From positions 1-64,000 of the forward strand of contig CAZKRM010000019.1 of NCBI GenBank assembly GCA_964555285.1: a stretch of 64,000 bases of DNA. The letters are read 5' to 3'. The notes under the pieces are model-generated. The model made no database searches and had not been told where the DNA came from. It worked only from the letters and a program-made list of their open reading frames with translations. The DNA comes from JBBIQV01 sp964555285. Its GTDB lineage: Bacteria; Nitrospirota; Nitrospiria; Nitrospirales; Nitrospiraceae. The first letter of the stretch is position 1. Every line of letters begins with the position of its first letter. The translations under genes were made by a program, and so were the position numbers. Below are positions 16,898 to 24,800 of this stretch, one piece after another.

Positions 16898-17259
16898 GAT
16901 GCGGTGGCCCGAGTCCGTTCGGTGCGATAGAGCGCGGGAGCCTCGGCGACATGATCGGCCGCGTGCGCGTCTTCCGGTTCAATCACCACGCGAACCCTGG
17001 CCCTCAATTCCCGCGCCACGCGGCGCAACATGCTCAACGAATGCCCTTCGTAAGAGGGCGATTCGAGCCGGCTGATCTGTTGCTGGGACGTCTTGAGCTT
17101 GCGCGCCAGGTCCTTTTGCGAGAGACCGGCCTTTTCGCGAAGCGCCGCAATCTGCAACGCCACATCCCACGCCTCGCCCGCTCGCTTGAACCGCTCCGCA
17201 AAATTCGGGTCACGGAGTTGCGCTTCGAGGTGAAGGTCAAAATTAGTTTTCTTCATCAT
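16870..17259 (-). CDS. XRE-family antitoxin-like regulator, 129 aa
   Basis: The start is one of two tandem ATGs at 17259 and 17256; the toxin-frame stop overlaps them. The protein has a helix-turn-helix (LREKAGLSQKDLARKLKTSQ, QQISRLESPSYEG) after an N-terminal linker LHLEAQLRDPNFAERFKRAG, the usual build of antitoxins paired with HigB/RelE-like toxins. The C-terminal 25 residues (EAPALYRTERTRATASWRVK) are unusual and read through the region of the hsdR start, so the C-terminus may have been altered by a rearrangement. It is embedded in the restriction operon between the toxin remnant and hsdR. Confidence 0.7.
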   Translation of the reverse strand: MMKKTNFDLHLEAQLRDPNFAERFKRAGEAWDVALQIAALREKAGLSQKDLARKLKTSQQQISRLESPSYEGHSLSMLRRVARELRARVRVVIEPEDAHAADHVAEAPALYRTERTRATASWRVKKPRN

Positions 17260-17588
17260 TTCATTCTCTCCTGCCAGTCGCGCATCCGCTCCCGGGCAGT
17301 ATCGAGGTCGCGGGGCGCAATGGCCTGGCCTTTGTTGCGGATGCCGTGAACGGCGACGATGCGCCGGCCTTTCATAAAGAACCACAGCACGCGCGTGTTC
17401 AACTTGCCGACGTGGCGCAACTCGAACAATCCGTCGCCCAGCGCCTTGGCCAACGGTTCTCGGTGAGCCTGTCGGCTTCGAAGCTTTCCCAGACCAGCGA
17501 AGACCGCCGCAAAGTCGTCCGGATCGCTCGCCTCAGTTGTCTTCTCGTTGCCAACGCGACAACGTCCTTGAGACGGTCGAAGGTCCAA
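17256..17588 (-). pseudogene. RelE/HigB-like toxin, N-terminus replaced by HsdS remnant
   Basis: The C-terminal 70 residues (PLAKALGDGLFELRHVGKLN, TRVLWFFMKGRRIVAVHGIR, NKGQAIAPRDLDTARERM) are those of phage-derived Gp49/HigB-type toxins. The expected N-terminal part is missing; in its place the frame reads VGNEKTTEASDPDDF, which looks like an internal piece of a type I specificity subunit. The first start in frame is TTG at 17588. The stop overlaps the antitoxin ATG. I infer a chimera created by deletion between hsdS and the toxin gene; the toxin is probably inactive, though expression of a hybrid cannot be excluded. Confidence 0.55.
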
Positions 17589-17632
17589 CCGTGGGGAAGG
17601 GTTTCCAAGAAACCGTCGTGTTGCTCCTTCAC
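17399..17632 (-). pseudogene. hsdS: Type I specificity subunit HsdS, N-terminal fragment
   Basis: Starting at GTG 17632, which overlaps the stop of the preceding 28-residue frame (GTGA), the sequence reads KEQHDGFLETLPHGWTFDRL then KDVVALATRRQ, a typical beginning of an HsdS target-recognition domain (LPxGW...L.DVV). After about residue 30 the frame loses similarity, and the continuation appears in the neighbouring frame as NEKTTEASDPDDF before merging with the toxin. An intact HsdS has about 400 residues. No other hsdS is in the window, so the restriction system seems to lack its specificity subunit here. Confidence 0.6.
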
Positions 17633-17715
17633 TTGGCCAACCCCTCCAGCATCTTCTCCGCCTCCTTCTCTAACCTCCAGAACTCGGCGAGCAACTCTTT
17701 CGATGGTCTGCTCAT
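17629..17715 (-). CDS. 28-residue frame duplicating the HsdM C-terminus
   Basis: The frame begins with ATG at 17715 overlapping the DUF1016 stop and reads SKELLAEFWRLEKEAEKM then LEGLAK before TGA. It closely matches the last residues of HsdM at 18848 onward (KELLAEFWKLEKEAERLLKG). The two copies share 25 identical bases (17676-17700 and 18895-18919). It may be a relic left when the DUF1016 gene entered between hsdM and hsdS, because the next frame is the hsdS start. Whether the peptide is made is unknown. Confidence 0.5.
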   Translation of the reverse strand: MSRPSKELLAEFWRLEKEAEKMLEGLAK

Positions 17716-18851
17716 GACCGTTTCTCTCTCTTCGCTGGAAGGACCGTGCGAACCACGTCGGCAAGCTGTCTGGCCGTCGGCAGTTGGCCTTTCAACTCGA
17801 CCGGCAGTGTCGATTGAAGCTGATACTCCGCAACGCCGATGGGATTGTGCTTGGTTCTGAGCGCGTATTCGACCTCCACATCATCCTTCTCGGCGCAGAG
17901 GATGATGCCGATGGACGGCCGGTCGTCGGGGCCACGTTCCTTGTCGTTGAGCAGGTTCAGATAGAAGTCCATCTTGCCGGCGTATTCCGGCTCAAAGGGC
18001 CCGACCTTCAGCTCGAACGCCACCAGCGCCTTGAGGAAGCGGTGATAGAACAGCAGGTCGATGAAATACTCCTTGTCGCCGAGGGCAAGGCGGTACTGGC
18101 GGCCGACGAAGCAAAAGCCGTAGCCCAGTTCGAGGAGGAAGGCTTGCAGACGCGAAATCAGTCGGTCTTCGAGTTCGCGCTCTTGAACCGCGCATCGGAT
18201 GCCCAGGAAGTCGAGGTTGTAGGCGCTCTTCAGCATCTCGTCGGCCTGCTCGGCCAGATGCTCCGGTAGAGCGAGGTCGAAGTTGTGGGTCTTCTTTGCC
18301 GCCGCCGCCCGCTCGTAGGCCCCGGACTTGATCTGATTGAGCAGAACATTGCGCGACCAGCCGAACCGGGCAGTGGCGCGGAGATAATACAGGCGGGCAG
18401 CGGGGTTGGTGACCCTGGTTAAGGCGTTGGCATGATGCCCCCAGGGTACTGCCGCGACCATTTCTCTCACAAGCTGTGAGAGTCTTTCGGGGTTCGGCGC
18501 CGTCTTTCCTCCCTTCGAGAATTCTCTCACAACCTGTGCAAGAAATCGCTCGTCCGCATGGGCCCGGTAGAACTGAAGCATCCGCCAGACATTCTGGGGA
18601 GAGAAGCCGGTCGTCCCGGGAAACGCGGATTTGAGATCGCGAGCCACCATCTCCACAACAGATTCGCCCCAACCCCGTGTTTCTTGTTTTTCCGCTATGG
18701 CCCGCCCGATGTCCCAGTAGAGCAGGATGATGTCTCGGTTAACCGCTCGAGCGGCGGACAGATGGGCGGCGACGACGCGGGCTTTCAGATCCTCGACGAA
18801 TCGCCGATACTCCGGCGTGGGCAGGATTGCGGTATCGGCGCTCCTGTTCAT
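17712..18851 (-). CDS. DUF1016 / YhcG-type PD-(D/E)XK nuclease family protein, 379 aa
   Basis: The protein has the two-part plan of the DUF1016 family: an N-terminal helical domain (INLLYWDIG-like IILLYWDIGRAIAEKQETRG, FSPQNVWRMLQFYRA, then VPWGHHANAL) and a C-terminal PD-(D/E)XK nuclease core (YFIDLLFYHRFLKALVAFEL followed by KVGPFEPEYAGKMDFYL), in which D, E and K of the active site are visible. Members often sit inside type I restriction operons; their task there is not settled. The ATG overlaps the hsdM stop (ATGA), and its own stop overlaps the next frame, so it is tightly coupled into the operon. Confidence 0.85.
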   Translation of the reverse strand: MNRSADTAILPTPEYRRFVEDLKARVVAAHLSAARAVNRDIILLYWDIGRAIAEKQETRGWGESVVEMVARDLKSAFPGTTGFSPQNVWRMLQFYRAHADERFLAQVVREFSKGGKTAPNPERLSQLVREMVAAVPWGHHANALTRVTNPAARLYYLRATARFGWSRNVLLNQIKSGAYERAAAAKKTHNFDLALPEHLAEQADEMLKSAYNLDFLGIRCAVQERELEDRLISRLQAFLLELGYGFCFVGRQYRLALGDKEYFIDLLFYHRFLKALVAFELKVGPFEPEYAGKMDFYLNLLNDKERGPDDRPSIGIILCAEKDDVEVEYALRTKHNPIGVAEYQLQSTLPVELKGQLPTARQLADVVRTVLPAKREKRS

Positions 18852-20824
18852 TCGGCTAGTCCTTTCAGCAGCCTTTCCGCCTCCTTCTCCAGCTTCCAGA
18901 ACTCGGCGAGCAACTCTTTTGCGGGCGTGGGCGGCTGGTAACGGTAGAAGTATTTGTTCGGCAAGATCTCGTAGCCGAGTTGTGGGCTGTCCTCCCAACG
19001 GATGATGGGTTTGGCAATCTCGCGCTTCAGGAACGCCTCGATGTCCTCGCCTTGCGGGATGTACTCGTCGTCCTTCACGTAGTGGCGGTGGGTCCATTCC
19101 ACGGAGACGATCTCCGGGTTGTCCCCCATCAGCGCTTTGAACGGCTTCGCCGCATTGTCCTTGGGGCCGAGCGTGAGCGTTGCCGTCTTCTCGGTCTTCC
19201 CGAGCTTCAGGCGCACGCGGAAGGTGAGGTCGCTGTCGTAGAACTCCTGCTCCTTTTTGAGATTTGCGGCGGTGAAGGCCTTTTCGTAGGGTTCGGTGAC
19301 GACGGCCGGCTGGTCGTGTTCGTCGAACTGCCGGAAGACGACGCTGACCTTGTGGTAGGCGAAGTCCTCGCGCCGGAAGATCTTCACCTGGTCGTCGGAG
19401 AAGCCGTTCTTCCAGCCGTCATGGTAGCGGCTTTCGATCCAGGCCCGATGGGCATCGGTGATCCGGTTGCGCTTGTTGCCGAAGGATTTCGGCTCTTTCT
19501 CGTACTGCCGGCGGGCGTCGATCAGCATCACGCGGCCCTTGTGTGCGGCGGGCTTGTCGTTTCGCAGAAGCCAGATGTAGGTAAAGATGCCGGTGTTATA
19601 GAAGAGCTGGTCGGGCAGCATGAGGATGGCGTCCAGCCAGTCGTTTTCCAATATCCAGCGGCGGATTTCGCTCTCGCCCGAGCCGCAGTCGCCATTGGAC
19701 AGCGGCGAGCCATTGAAAATGATGGCGATGCGGCTGGAGCCCTTGTCGGGCTCCTTCATCTTGGCGAGCATGGTTTGCAGGAACAGCAGCGCGCCGTCGT
19801 TCACGCGCGGCATGCCGGCGCGGTAGCGGGTTTTCTCCAGCTTGCGCGCCTCGGTCTCGTAGCCGTCCTTGCCGCCCCAGGTGACGCCGAAGGGCGGATT
19901 GGAGAGCATGAAGTCGAAACGGAACTTGGATTCGGGCAACTGGTCGCCCGGCTCCTTGCTGTGCGCATCGTGCGGGATCAGAGAATTGCCAAGATGCACC
20001 TTGGCCTGCTGGTCGTTCTTGATGAGCAGGTCGGCCTGGCAGATGGCGTAATTGGTCGGCGACAGCTCCTGCCCATGAACGGTCACGAACTTCTCGACGT
20101 GGGCTTTCTCGGCCGGCGTGGCGGCGCGGTCGAGCAGGTGTTCCTTGGCCACCGACAGCATGCCGCCCGTCCCGCAGGCCGGGTCGTAGATGGAGAGGTG
20201 CCGGTCGGGGATGGGGATGTCGAGCAACTCGACCATCAGCCGAATGACTTCGCGCGGCGTGAAGTGCTCTCCAGCCTCCTCGCCGCTCTGTTCCGAGAAG
20301 CGCCGCAGCAGTTCTTCGTAGATGTAGCCCATCTCCAGCGGCGAGAGCTTGTCCGGGCCGAGCTCCAGTTCCTTGTACTGGTTGAGGATCGGGGCGAGGC
20401 GGTTGTTCTTCACCATCTGCCCGATGGTGGCCCGGTAGTTGAAGTGCTCGATAATGTCGTCGACGTTCTTCGAGAAGCCGTTGATGTAGGCGCGAAAGTT
20501 CTCTTCGAGCAGCGTGTGGTCTTCCTCATAGACCCGGCGCAGCGTCCACTTGGTTTTGTTGGAGAACGGCGCGTTGCTCGTCTCCAGATCCTTGACCAGC
20601 TTCGCCAATTCCTTTTCAGTCAGCTTGGGCCGCTTGGCCTTCACCTCGGCGGCCTTGTCCTCGCGCCACTTGATCAGCACGCACTCCAGCCGGCGGATCA
20701 CGATGATCGGCAGAACGACGTTCTGATACTCGTAGGCCTTGAACTTACCGCGCAGGCGCTCGGCGGACTTCCAGATCTCGTCGGCGAGGTTGTCGAGCTT
20801 GGGTTTATTCAGGGCAAGGGACAT
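18848..20824 (-). CDS. hsdM: Type I restriction modification DNA adenine methyltransferase M subunit
   Basis: HsdM methylates adenine at N6 using S-adenosylmethionine, and needs HsdS for sequence recognition. The SAM-binding motif I DPACGTGG is at residues 214-221 and the catalytic motif IV NPPF at 309-312; an HsdM N-terminal helical domain (LADEIWKSAERLRGKFKAYE) precedes them. 658 residues is on the long side, with an extended C-terminal domain ending in the KELLAEFWKLEKEAERLLKG coiled segment. It is the first gene of the operon and starts 53 bases after an attC site of the neighbouring cassette. Confidence 0.92.
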   Translation of the reverse strand: MSLALNKPKLDNLADEIWKSAERLRGKFKAYEYQNVVLPIIVIRRLECVLIKWREDKAAEVKAKRPKLTEKELAKLVKDLETSNAPFSNKTKWTLRRVYEEDHTLLEENFRAYINGFSKNVDDIIEHFNYRATIGQMVKNNRLAPILNQYKELELGPDKLSPLEMGYIYEELLRRFSEQSGEEAGEHFTPREVIRLMVELLDIPIPDRHLSIYDPACGTGGMLSVAKEHLLDRAATPAEKAHVEKFVTVHGQELSPTNYAICQADLLIKNDQQAKVHLGNSLIPHDAHSKEPGDQLPESKFRFDFMLSNPPFGVTWGGKDGYETEARKLEKTRYRAGMPRVNDGALLFLQTMLAKMKEPDKGSSRIAIIFNGSPLSNGDCGSGESEIRRWILENDWLDAILMLPDQLFYNTGIFTYIWLLRNDKPAAHKGRVMLIDARRQYEKEPKSFGNKRNRITDAHRAWIESRYHDGWKNGFSDDQVKIFRREDFAYHKVSVVFRQFDEHDQPAVVTEPYEKAFTAANLKKEQEFYDSDLTFRVRLKLGKTEKTATLTLGPKDNAAKPFKALMGDNPEIVSVEWTHRHYVKDDEYIPQGEDIEAFLKREIAKPIIRWEDSPQLGYEILPNKYFYRYQPPTPAKELLAEFWKLEKEAERLLKGLAE

Positions 20825-20876
20825 CGAGTGTCGGTTCCTATCTGTGTTGGGTCGTGGGGCACCCGGTGCTCCAGGC

Positions 20877-20960
20877 GTCTAACGCCCGCGATGAGCGGCG
20901 CTGGGCAGCGGCCGCGAAAGCCACGCTGCCATCGCGTCCGTCTCGATCGCGTAGTTAGAT
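20877..20960 (-). repeat. Integron attC recombination site
   Basis: On the minus strand the outer boxes are ATCTAAC (R'', 20954-20960) and GTTAGAC (R', 20877-20883), fitting RYYYAAC and GTTRRRY. The inner 70 bases fold into an imperfect palindrome: CGCGAT-GAG-CGG on one arm pairs with CGCGATcGAGaCGG on the other, with single unpaired bases on one side only, and GGCAGCG/CGCTGCC closes the tip. Extrahelical bases of this kind are the hallmark of attC sites. The site starts 4 bases after the stop codon of the 142-residue gene. Confidence 0.75.
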
Positions 20961-20964
20961 TTCA

Positions 20965-21393
20965 TCAATTCACCTTCAGATGTCGGAAGTCGCTCCCGGT
21001 GAGGTCAGTGGTTTTGGTCAGTGTCCGGGAGAGAAGATCGCGCCGAATGGCTGCCACAAAGTCACCCATTCCTCTTTCCTTCTCAGCATCGGAATGCTTG
21101 CTCTGTGTGTGCACGGTGTCCAGGAATGCGTAACCCTTCTTTATCACGTCGTCGGGACAGTAAAGCCAGCACTGGTTTAGCTGATTTATGAACTCGGCCT
21201 TGAGCTTTGCTGCATCCGGAGCGCCGACGTAAAAGCCTTGGAGGCAGCGCACCAGCTCCTTGTAACTGGCCTCTTTGCGTTGATATTGCTCCCAAGAGCG
21301 CTTGCGCGCTTCATTCGCAAACCACGCGAACACAGCGCCGAGTAACGGCAACGCGAACTTCCAGAAGTCGACGGAGCTTATGATGTCGAGCAT
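20965..21393 (-). CDS. Hypothetical membrane-anchored protein of an integron cassette, 142 aa
   Basis: I do not recognise the family. The N-terminus has one membrane helix (FWKFALPLLGAVFAWFANEA, about residues 11-30), followed by a soluble helical region with two cysteines close together (NQCWLYCPDD). The gene is bounded exactly as a gene cassette: an attC R' box (GTTAGAT on the minus strand, 21410-21416) lies 17 bases before the ATG, and a full attC follows 4 bases after the stop. It would be excised as a circle of about 533 bp. No integrase gene of the IntI type is in the window, and no promoter is obvious within the cassette. Confidence 0.7.
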   Translation of the reverse strand: MLDIISSVDFWKFALPLLGAVFAWFANEARKRSWEQYQRKEASYKELVRCLQGFYVGAPDAAKLKAEFINQLNQCWLYCPDDVIKKGYAFLDTVHTQSKHSDAEKERGMGDFVAAIRRDLLSRTLTKTTDLTGSDFRHLKVN

Positions 21394-21409
21394 GCGCGTC
21401 CTCGGTGAA

Positions 21410-21478
21410 ATCTAACTAGTAAATCTGCTGCGGCCTGGCTTTGCAGCATAGCAAGGCAGCCTCAGCAATCCGTTGAGA
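21410..21478 (-). repeat. Probable second attC site
   Basis: The R' box ATCTAAC (plus strand, 21410-21416) is canonical. The opposite outer box is GTTGAGA (21472-21478), matching GTTRRRY in six of seven positions. Between them ATCTGCTGCGGCCTGGC and GCAAGGCAGCCTCAGCAAT are imperfectly complementary with single unpaired bases, again an attC-like fold. It marks the 3' end of whatever cassette precedes the 142-residue gene. Confidence 0.55.
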
Positions 21479-21773
21479 GGCAAACCTACAGAAAAATCCA
21501 ATGCTTGTCCACCACGTCGCCCGGTAGGACCTTCCGGGATAGACTGCGAATCCGGCAGTCTATCCGGCTATCAGCCCGCAGCATATCCGGCTTCGCAGCT
21601 AACCAGTGGTGGGAGGCCAGACTGCCGACATTGCCGGAGGAACGGGGACCTACCGAGGCTTCGCTAGGGTGGAAAGCGGAAACTGGCCGAGTCCGCAAGG
21701 GTATGTCTGAAGGGTTCCGCCTGGCCAAGCGAGTAAGGATCATGCCGGGAGTCGGGGAAGCCAGCCCGGCTAT
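21479..21773. other. 295 bases without a recognised gene
   Basis: Both strands are open for some 85-120 codons here but the translations have no recognisable domain and no ribosome site. A hairpin is present: CCGGGATAGACTGC (21534-21547) against GCAGTCTATCCGG (21555-21567) with one bulged G. The region lies between the second attC and the toxin gene and could be the non-coding body of a cassette or the remains of a lost gene. Confidence 0.4.
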
Positions 21774-22073
21774 TCAGCCGTCTTCCTTCAGCCGTTTTCT
21801 GATCCACGAGGGATTTCTGCGGCAATCGAGCACGGCATGCACACGCACTAACTGTTTCTCGACATTGTAGTAGATTGCGAAGGGGAAGCGCTTGGAGAGG
21901 CAGCGATGATAGGCGTACACAACCTGGTGAATTCCTGCGTAGACGAGGAGAGAGTCGATGTCCGAGAACAAGCAGTCTATGAAATACGTTCCGAGCCCTG
22001 GTTCCCGGCTTTCGTAGAAGTGGAAGCCCTGAATCAGATCCTCCTGGGCTTCGTCCAGGATCTCGATTTTCAC
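21774..22073 (-). CDS. RelE/ParE-type toxin, 99 aa
   Basis: The sequence KIEILDEAQEDLIQGFHFYE at the N-terminus and HRCLSKRFPFAIYYNVEKQL plus VRVHAVLDCRRNPSW at the C-terminus fit the RelE/ParE superfamily of small toxins that either cut mRNA on the ribosome or poison gyrase. The start is GTG at 22073, overlapping the antitoxin stop (GTGA); the same frame is open further upstream but that part is antitoxin shadow. Antitoxin-first order and tight coupling are normal. The usual length of about 95-100 residues suggests it is intact. Confidence 0.8.
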   Translation of the reverse strand: MKIEILDEAQEDLIQGFHFYESREPGLGTYFIDCLFSDIDSLLVYAGIHQVVYAYHRCLSKRFPFAIYYNVEKQLVRVHAVLDCRRNPSWIRKRLKEDG

Positions 22074-22288
22074 GACAGCTTCTTGCGAATGTCCGCTTTG
22101 GCTGTCTCCCAATCGGTGAATCGAGATGTGCCCTCGGCGAGCCGCTGGCGGCGCTCATCGAGGATATCCTTGTGCCAGGTAGGAGACTCAATGGCTTCTG
22201 GAGTGCGAGCGAGGTCCTCCCAGATCGACTCCATGACGGCAAGCTTCTCTTGGAGGGTCATGTCTTTGAGAGGCAGGTTGATCGACAT
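22070..22288 (-). CDS. Addiction module antitoxin (TIGR02574-like), 72 aa
   Basis: The short protein MSINLPLKDMTLQEKLAVME with SIWEDLARTPEAIESPTWHK and a C-terminal ILDERRQRLAEGTSRFTDWE is typical of the putative addiction module component family that pairs with RelE/ParE toxins. It would bind and neutralise the toxin encoded by the overlapping downstream gene. ATG at 22288 follows AACCTGCC-type sequence without a strong ribosome site. The pair lies next to the integron-like cassette in the same orientation, but I see no attC core directly upstream. Confidence 0.75.
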   Translation of the reverse strand: MSINLPLKDMTLQEKLAVMESIWEDLARTPEAIESPTWHKDILDERRQRLAEGTSRFTDWETAKADIRKKLS

Positions 22289-22397
22289 GGGCAGAGTATA
22301 CCTCGGTGGTTAACGGATTGAAACTCCCTTGGCTACCTATCGCGTCTCCTGCTCACCCTCGGTGCAGGATCGCTCGGCATAGTTTGAGAAGTGACGG

Positions 22398-22622
22398 CTA
22401 CTGCAATTCCGGAAGGCGATCGATGATGCGCAGCTTCACGTCGTCGCCCAGTTGGATCTGGACCATCTTGGTCGAGAGGCTCTCGCGGATTTGATGGACG
22501 TCTTGCACGCTGAACTCCAACTGCCCTCCACAGCGTTCCACCAGATGATAGAGGAGCAACGTCGTGAGGTAGTGCACCTCGTCGTCGTTGGCGTGCTCGC
22601 TGAAGTTCAGGATTTGAGGCAT
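22398..22622 (-). CDS. Hypothetical protein, 74 aa
   Basis: I do not recognise this protein. The likely start is ATG at 22622 (MPQILNFSEHANDDEVHYLT), since the part further upstream has no coding character. It is acidic and helical, with LLLYHLVERCGGQLEFSVQD followed by a strand-rich tail that is likely to fold (MVQIQLGDDVKLRIIDRL). No signal peptide. It lies between the toxin-antitoxin pair and rbsK, and appears to be its own unit. Confidence 0.5.
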   Translation of the reverse strand: MPQILNFSEHANDDEVHYLTTLLLYHLVERCGGQLEFSVQDVHQIRESLSTKMVQIQLGDDVKLRIIDRLPELQ

Positions 22623-22796
22623 CGTGTTCTCACACGCAACCGCGCCGCGAGGTTTACTTATCGCCGAAGCGCCCCTCATTCTGCAATGCCCCAAAGGAAG
22701 GGGGGCTCTGGATGAGCGTGAGGCCACCATACGTACAGGAGGCTCAGTCCCATCGTGGCGCCGTCGGTCAGTGCAATAAGAGGGAGAGGGAGCAGG

Positions 22797-23702
22797 CTAG
22801 CGAGAGGCTGCCCACAGTCGCTCGATGTCGGCTCGCGTGGGCAGCGATTCCTGTGCCCCGCGTTGTGTCGTGGTGAGTGCCCCGGCCGCGTCGGCAAAGA
22901 CGACAGCATCCTCCATGGCCTGTCCTTCCGCCAAGGCACAGGCCAACGCGCCACTGAATGCATCCCCGGCTCCCGTTGTGTCCACAGCATGGACCGAGAA
23001 AGCAGGGAACGCGCGGTGAGTCTCCGCGTCCCGCAGTAAGGCGCCTCGCTCCCCAAGCGTCACCACGACCGAACGGGCTCCTTTGTACAACACCACGCGA
23101 GCTGCCTCGTCTGGGTCGGTTTGCCCGCTCAAGAGTTGAGCTTCCCCTTCATTGGGCGTCAGCACGTCCACGAGTTTGAGGACGTCGGTGGAAAGCGGGA
23201 CAGCCGGTGCGGGATTGAGGATGGTGGTAAGCCCGTGGGCCTTCGCGATCTTCAACGCCTCTATCACCGTGTCGAGCGGCACTTCGAGTTGCACGAGCAG
23301 CACGTTGGCTCCGGTGATGAGCGAAGTCGCTTGGCGGACATCGTCCACGCTGAGCGATCGGTTACTCCCGGGCGCGACGGCGATCTGATTCTGGCCTGTG
23401 CGATCCACCACGATGAGCGCCACCCCGGTCGGTCTCGCAGGATCTTGGAGTAGCCCCTCCTTCGGCAGGCCGACCGAGAGGAGGTGCTGCTCGATGAGCC
23501 AGCCGTTGGGATCGTTGCCCAGTTTCGCCAGCAACACCACGTCTGCGCCGGCGCGTTTCGCCGCGACAGCCTGGTTCGCGCCTTTGCCGCCGAAGGAGCG
23601 GGAAAACTCTCCTCCAAGAACAGTCTCGCCCGGCTTCGGAAGCCGATCCACGGCGACCGTGAAATCCAGATTCGCCGACCCGACGACGATTACTTTCGAC
23701 AT
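22797..23702 (-). CDS. rbsK: Ribokinase
   Basis: A PfkB-family sugar kinase of 301 residues. VVGSANLDFTVAVDRLPKPG with ETVLGGEFSRSFGGKGANQA at the N-terminus and the signature DTTGAGDAFSGALACALAEG near residue 245 (catalytic Asp at its end) identify it as ribokinase, phosphorylating ribose to ribose 5-phosphate. It overlaps the nucleoside hydrolase gene upstream by 13 bases. The two together make a short salvage route: nucleoside to base plus ribose, then ribose 5-phosphate. All key residues look intact. Confidence 0.88.
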   Translation of the reverse strand: MSKVIVVGSANLDFTVAVDRLPKPGETVLGGEFSRSFGGKGANQAVAAKRAGADVVLLAKLGNDPNGWLIEQHLLSVGLPKEGLLQDPARPTGVALIVVDRTGQNQIAVAPGSNRSLSVDDVRQATSLITGANVLLVQLEVPLDTVIEALKIAKAHGLTTILNPAPAVPLSTDVLKLVDVLTPNEGEAQLLSGQTDPDEAARVVLYKGARSVVVTLGERGALLRDAETHRAFPAFSVHAVDTTGAGDAFSGALACALAEGQAMEDAVVFADAAGALTTTQRGAQESLPTRADIERLWAASR

Positions 23703-24703
23703 AGCCGTCCTCGGACGAGCGACAAGACCCGTGCGGCATCGACAGCCAGGGCCACATGGAGATTGGGAACAGCTTTGTGTTCTGCTTGCAAGGACCGCCG
23801 GTCCGCCAGAGTCATCCCACGCGTGGCCTGTCCCTCGGTTTCCACTTCCACATGCAACGGCGTGAGCGTCACGAGGCTGGGATCGATCGCCACCGCTACG
23901 GCCAGCGGATCGTGCAAGTGAAACAGCCCGTGCCCTTCTATCTCTTCCGCAAAGGCCAGCGCGGAACCCGTCGTATGCCCCGCGAAGCGGCAGACAGGAT
24001 CAGTCGACTTGGCCGTCAGCCTTTGTAGGGCGGTGCGGTTCAGAGATACTTTCGTCGTGACATCCAGCGGAACCAGCGTCATCGGCCCGCCTGCCTGCCC
24101 GTGCTCCGGCAGGCGGGCCTGAATGACCCGCTGGGCTGCGTGTGGGTCCACATAGATGTTGAACTCTGCCGCAGGCGAGATATTCCCCGGCACCGCAATG
24201 GCCCCACCCATGCTGATTACCCCGCGCAGCCGGCCGACGGTCGTGGGGTCCACCTTCAGCGCTACGGCCAGGTTGGTGAGCGGTCCGAGTGTAATCAGGG
24301 TCAGCTCCTCCGGATACCGGCGCACACAGTCGCGCCACACGTCCTGCGCGGTCGGCAGCGTGGCCGGCAGGCTCGCGTCCGGATACAGCGGGCTCCCGTC
24401 CGGATTCCGAAAACAGTCCAGCCCGCCCAAGCCGTCGGCGCCATGCACGTTGGTGGCATTGATCAACGGCTGCCGCAATGGACGGGCCGCCCCCTGGCCG
24501 ATTAACAACTCCGGCGGAACCTTCACCAGGTTGAGAATCCGGAACAGATTCTTCGTGGCCTGGCCGACCGGCACGTTGCCGCAGACCGTGGTGATGGCCA
24601 CAACCTCGATCTCCGGCGACCGCAGCGCCAACAGGATTGCCAGCGCGTCATCCACACCGGGATCGGTATCGATGATCACGCGCCGAGGACCGGTTGCCTT
24701 CAT
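23690..24703 (-). CDS. Inosine/uridine-preferring nucleoside hydrolase
   Basis: The N-terminal calcium-binding signature DTDPGVDDALAILLAL and later landmarks (VVAITTVCGNVPVGQATKN, ELTLITLGPLTNLAVAL, FNIYVDPHAAQRVIQ) place this in the nucleoside hydrolase family, which splits ribonucleosides into base and ribose. 337 residues is a usual length. No signal peptide, so it acts in the cytoplasm. The gene precedes and overlaps rbsK, the enzyme that would consume the ribose released. Exact nucleoside preference cannot be read from the sequence. Confidence 0.9.
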   Translation of the reverse strand: MKATGPRRVIIDTDPGVDDALAILLALRSPEIEVVAITTVCGNVPVGQATKNLFRILNLVKVPPELLIGQGAARPLRQPLINATNVHGADGLGGLDCFRNPDGSPLYPDASLPATLPTAQDVWRDCVRRYPEELTLITLGPLTNLAVALKVDPTTVGRLRGVISMGGAIAVPGNISPAAEFNIYVDPHAAQRVIQARLPEHGQAGGPMTLVPLDVTTKVSLNRTALQRLTAKSTDPVCRFAGHTTGSALAFAEEIEGHGLFHLHDPLAVAVAIDPSLVTLTPLHVEVETEGQATRGMTLADRRSLQAEHKAVPNLHVALAVDAARVLSLVRGRLCRK

Positions 24704-24800
24704 AGGATGGACACCAGCGCCGACATCCTGCTGCCATGCTCCGGCTCACGGTGCCGGGGCGCCTTGACGAAGGTGTGAGAGTGCCGGTCGCGTACGCAGC

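Noticed and set aside
14933..16930. A 665-codon open frame on the plus strand
   Set aside because: It is the antisense shadow of hsdR; hsdR has all motor and nuclease motifs and the antisense translation has none.
18980..21133. A 717-codon open frame on the plus strand
   Set aside because: It is antisense to hsdM and has no recognisable domain or ribosome site.
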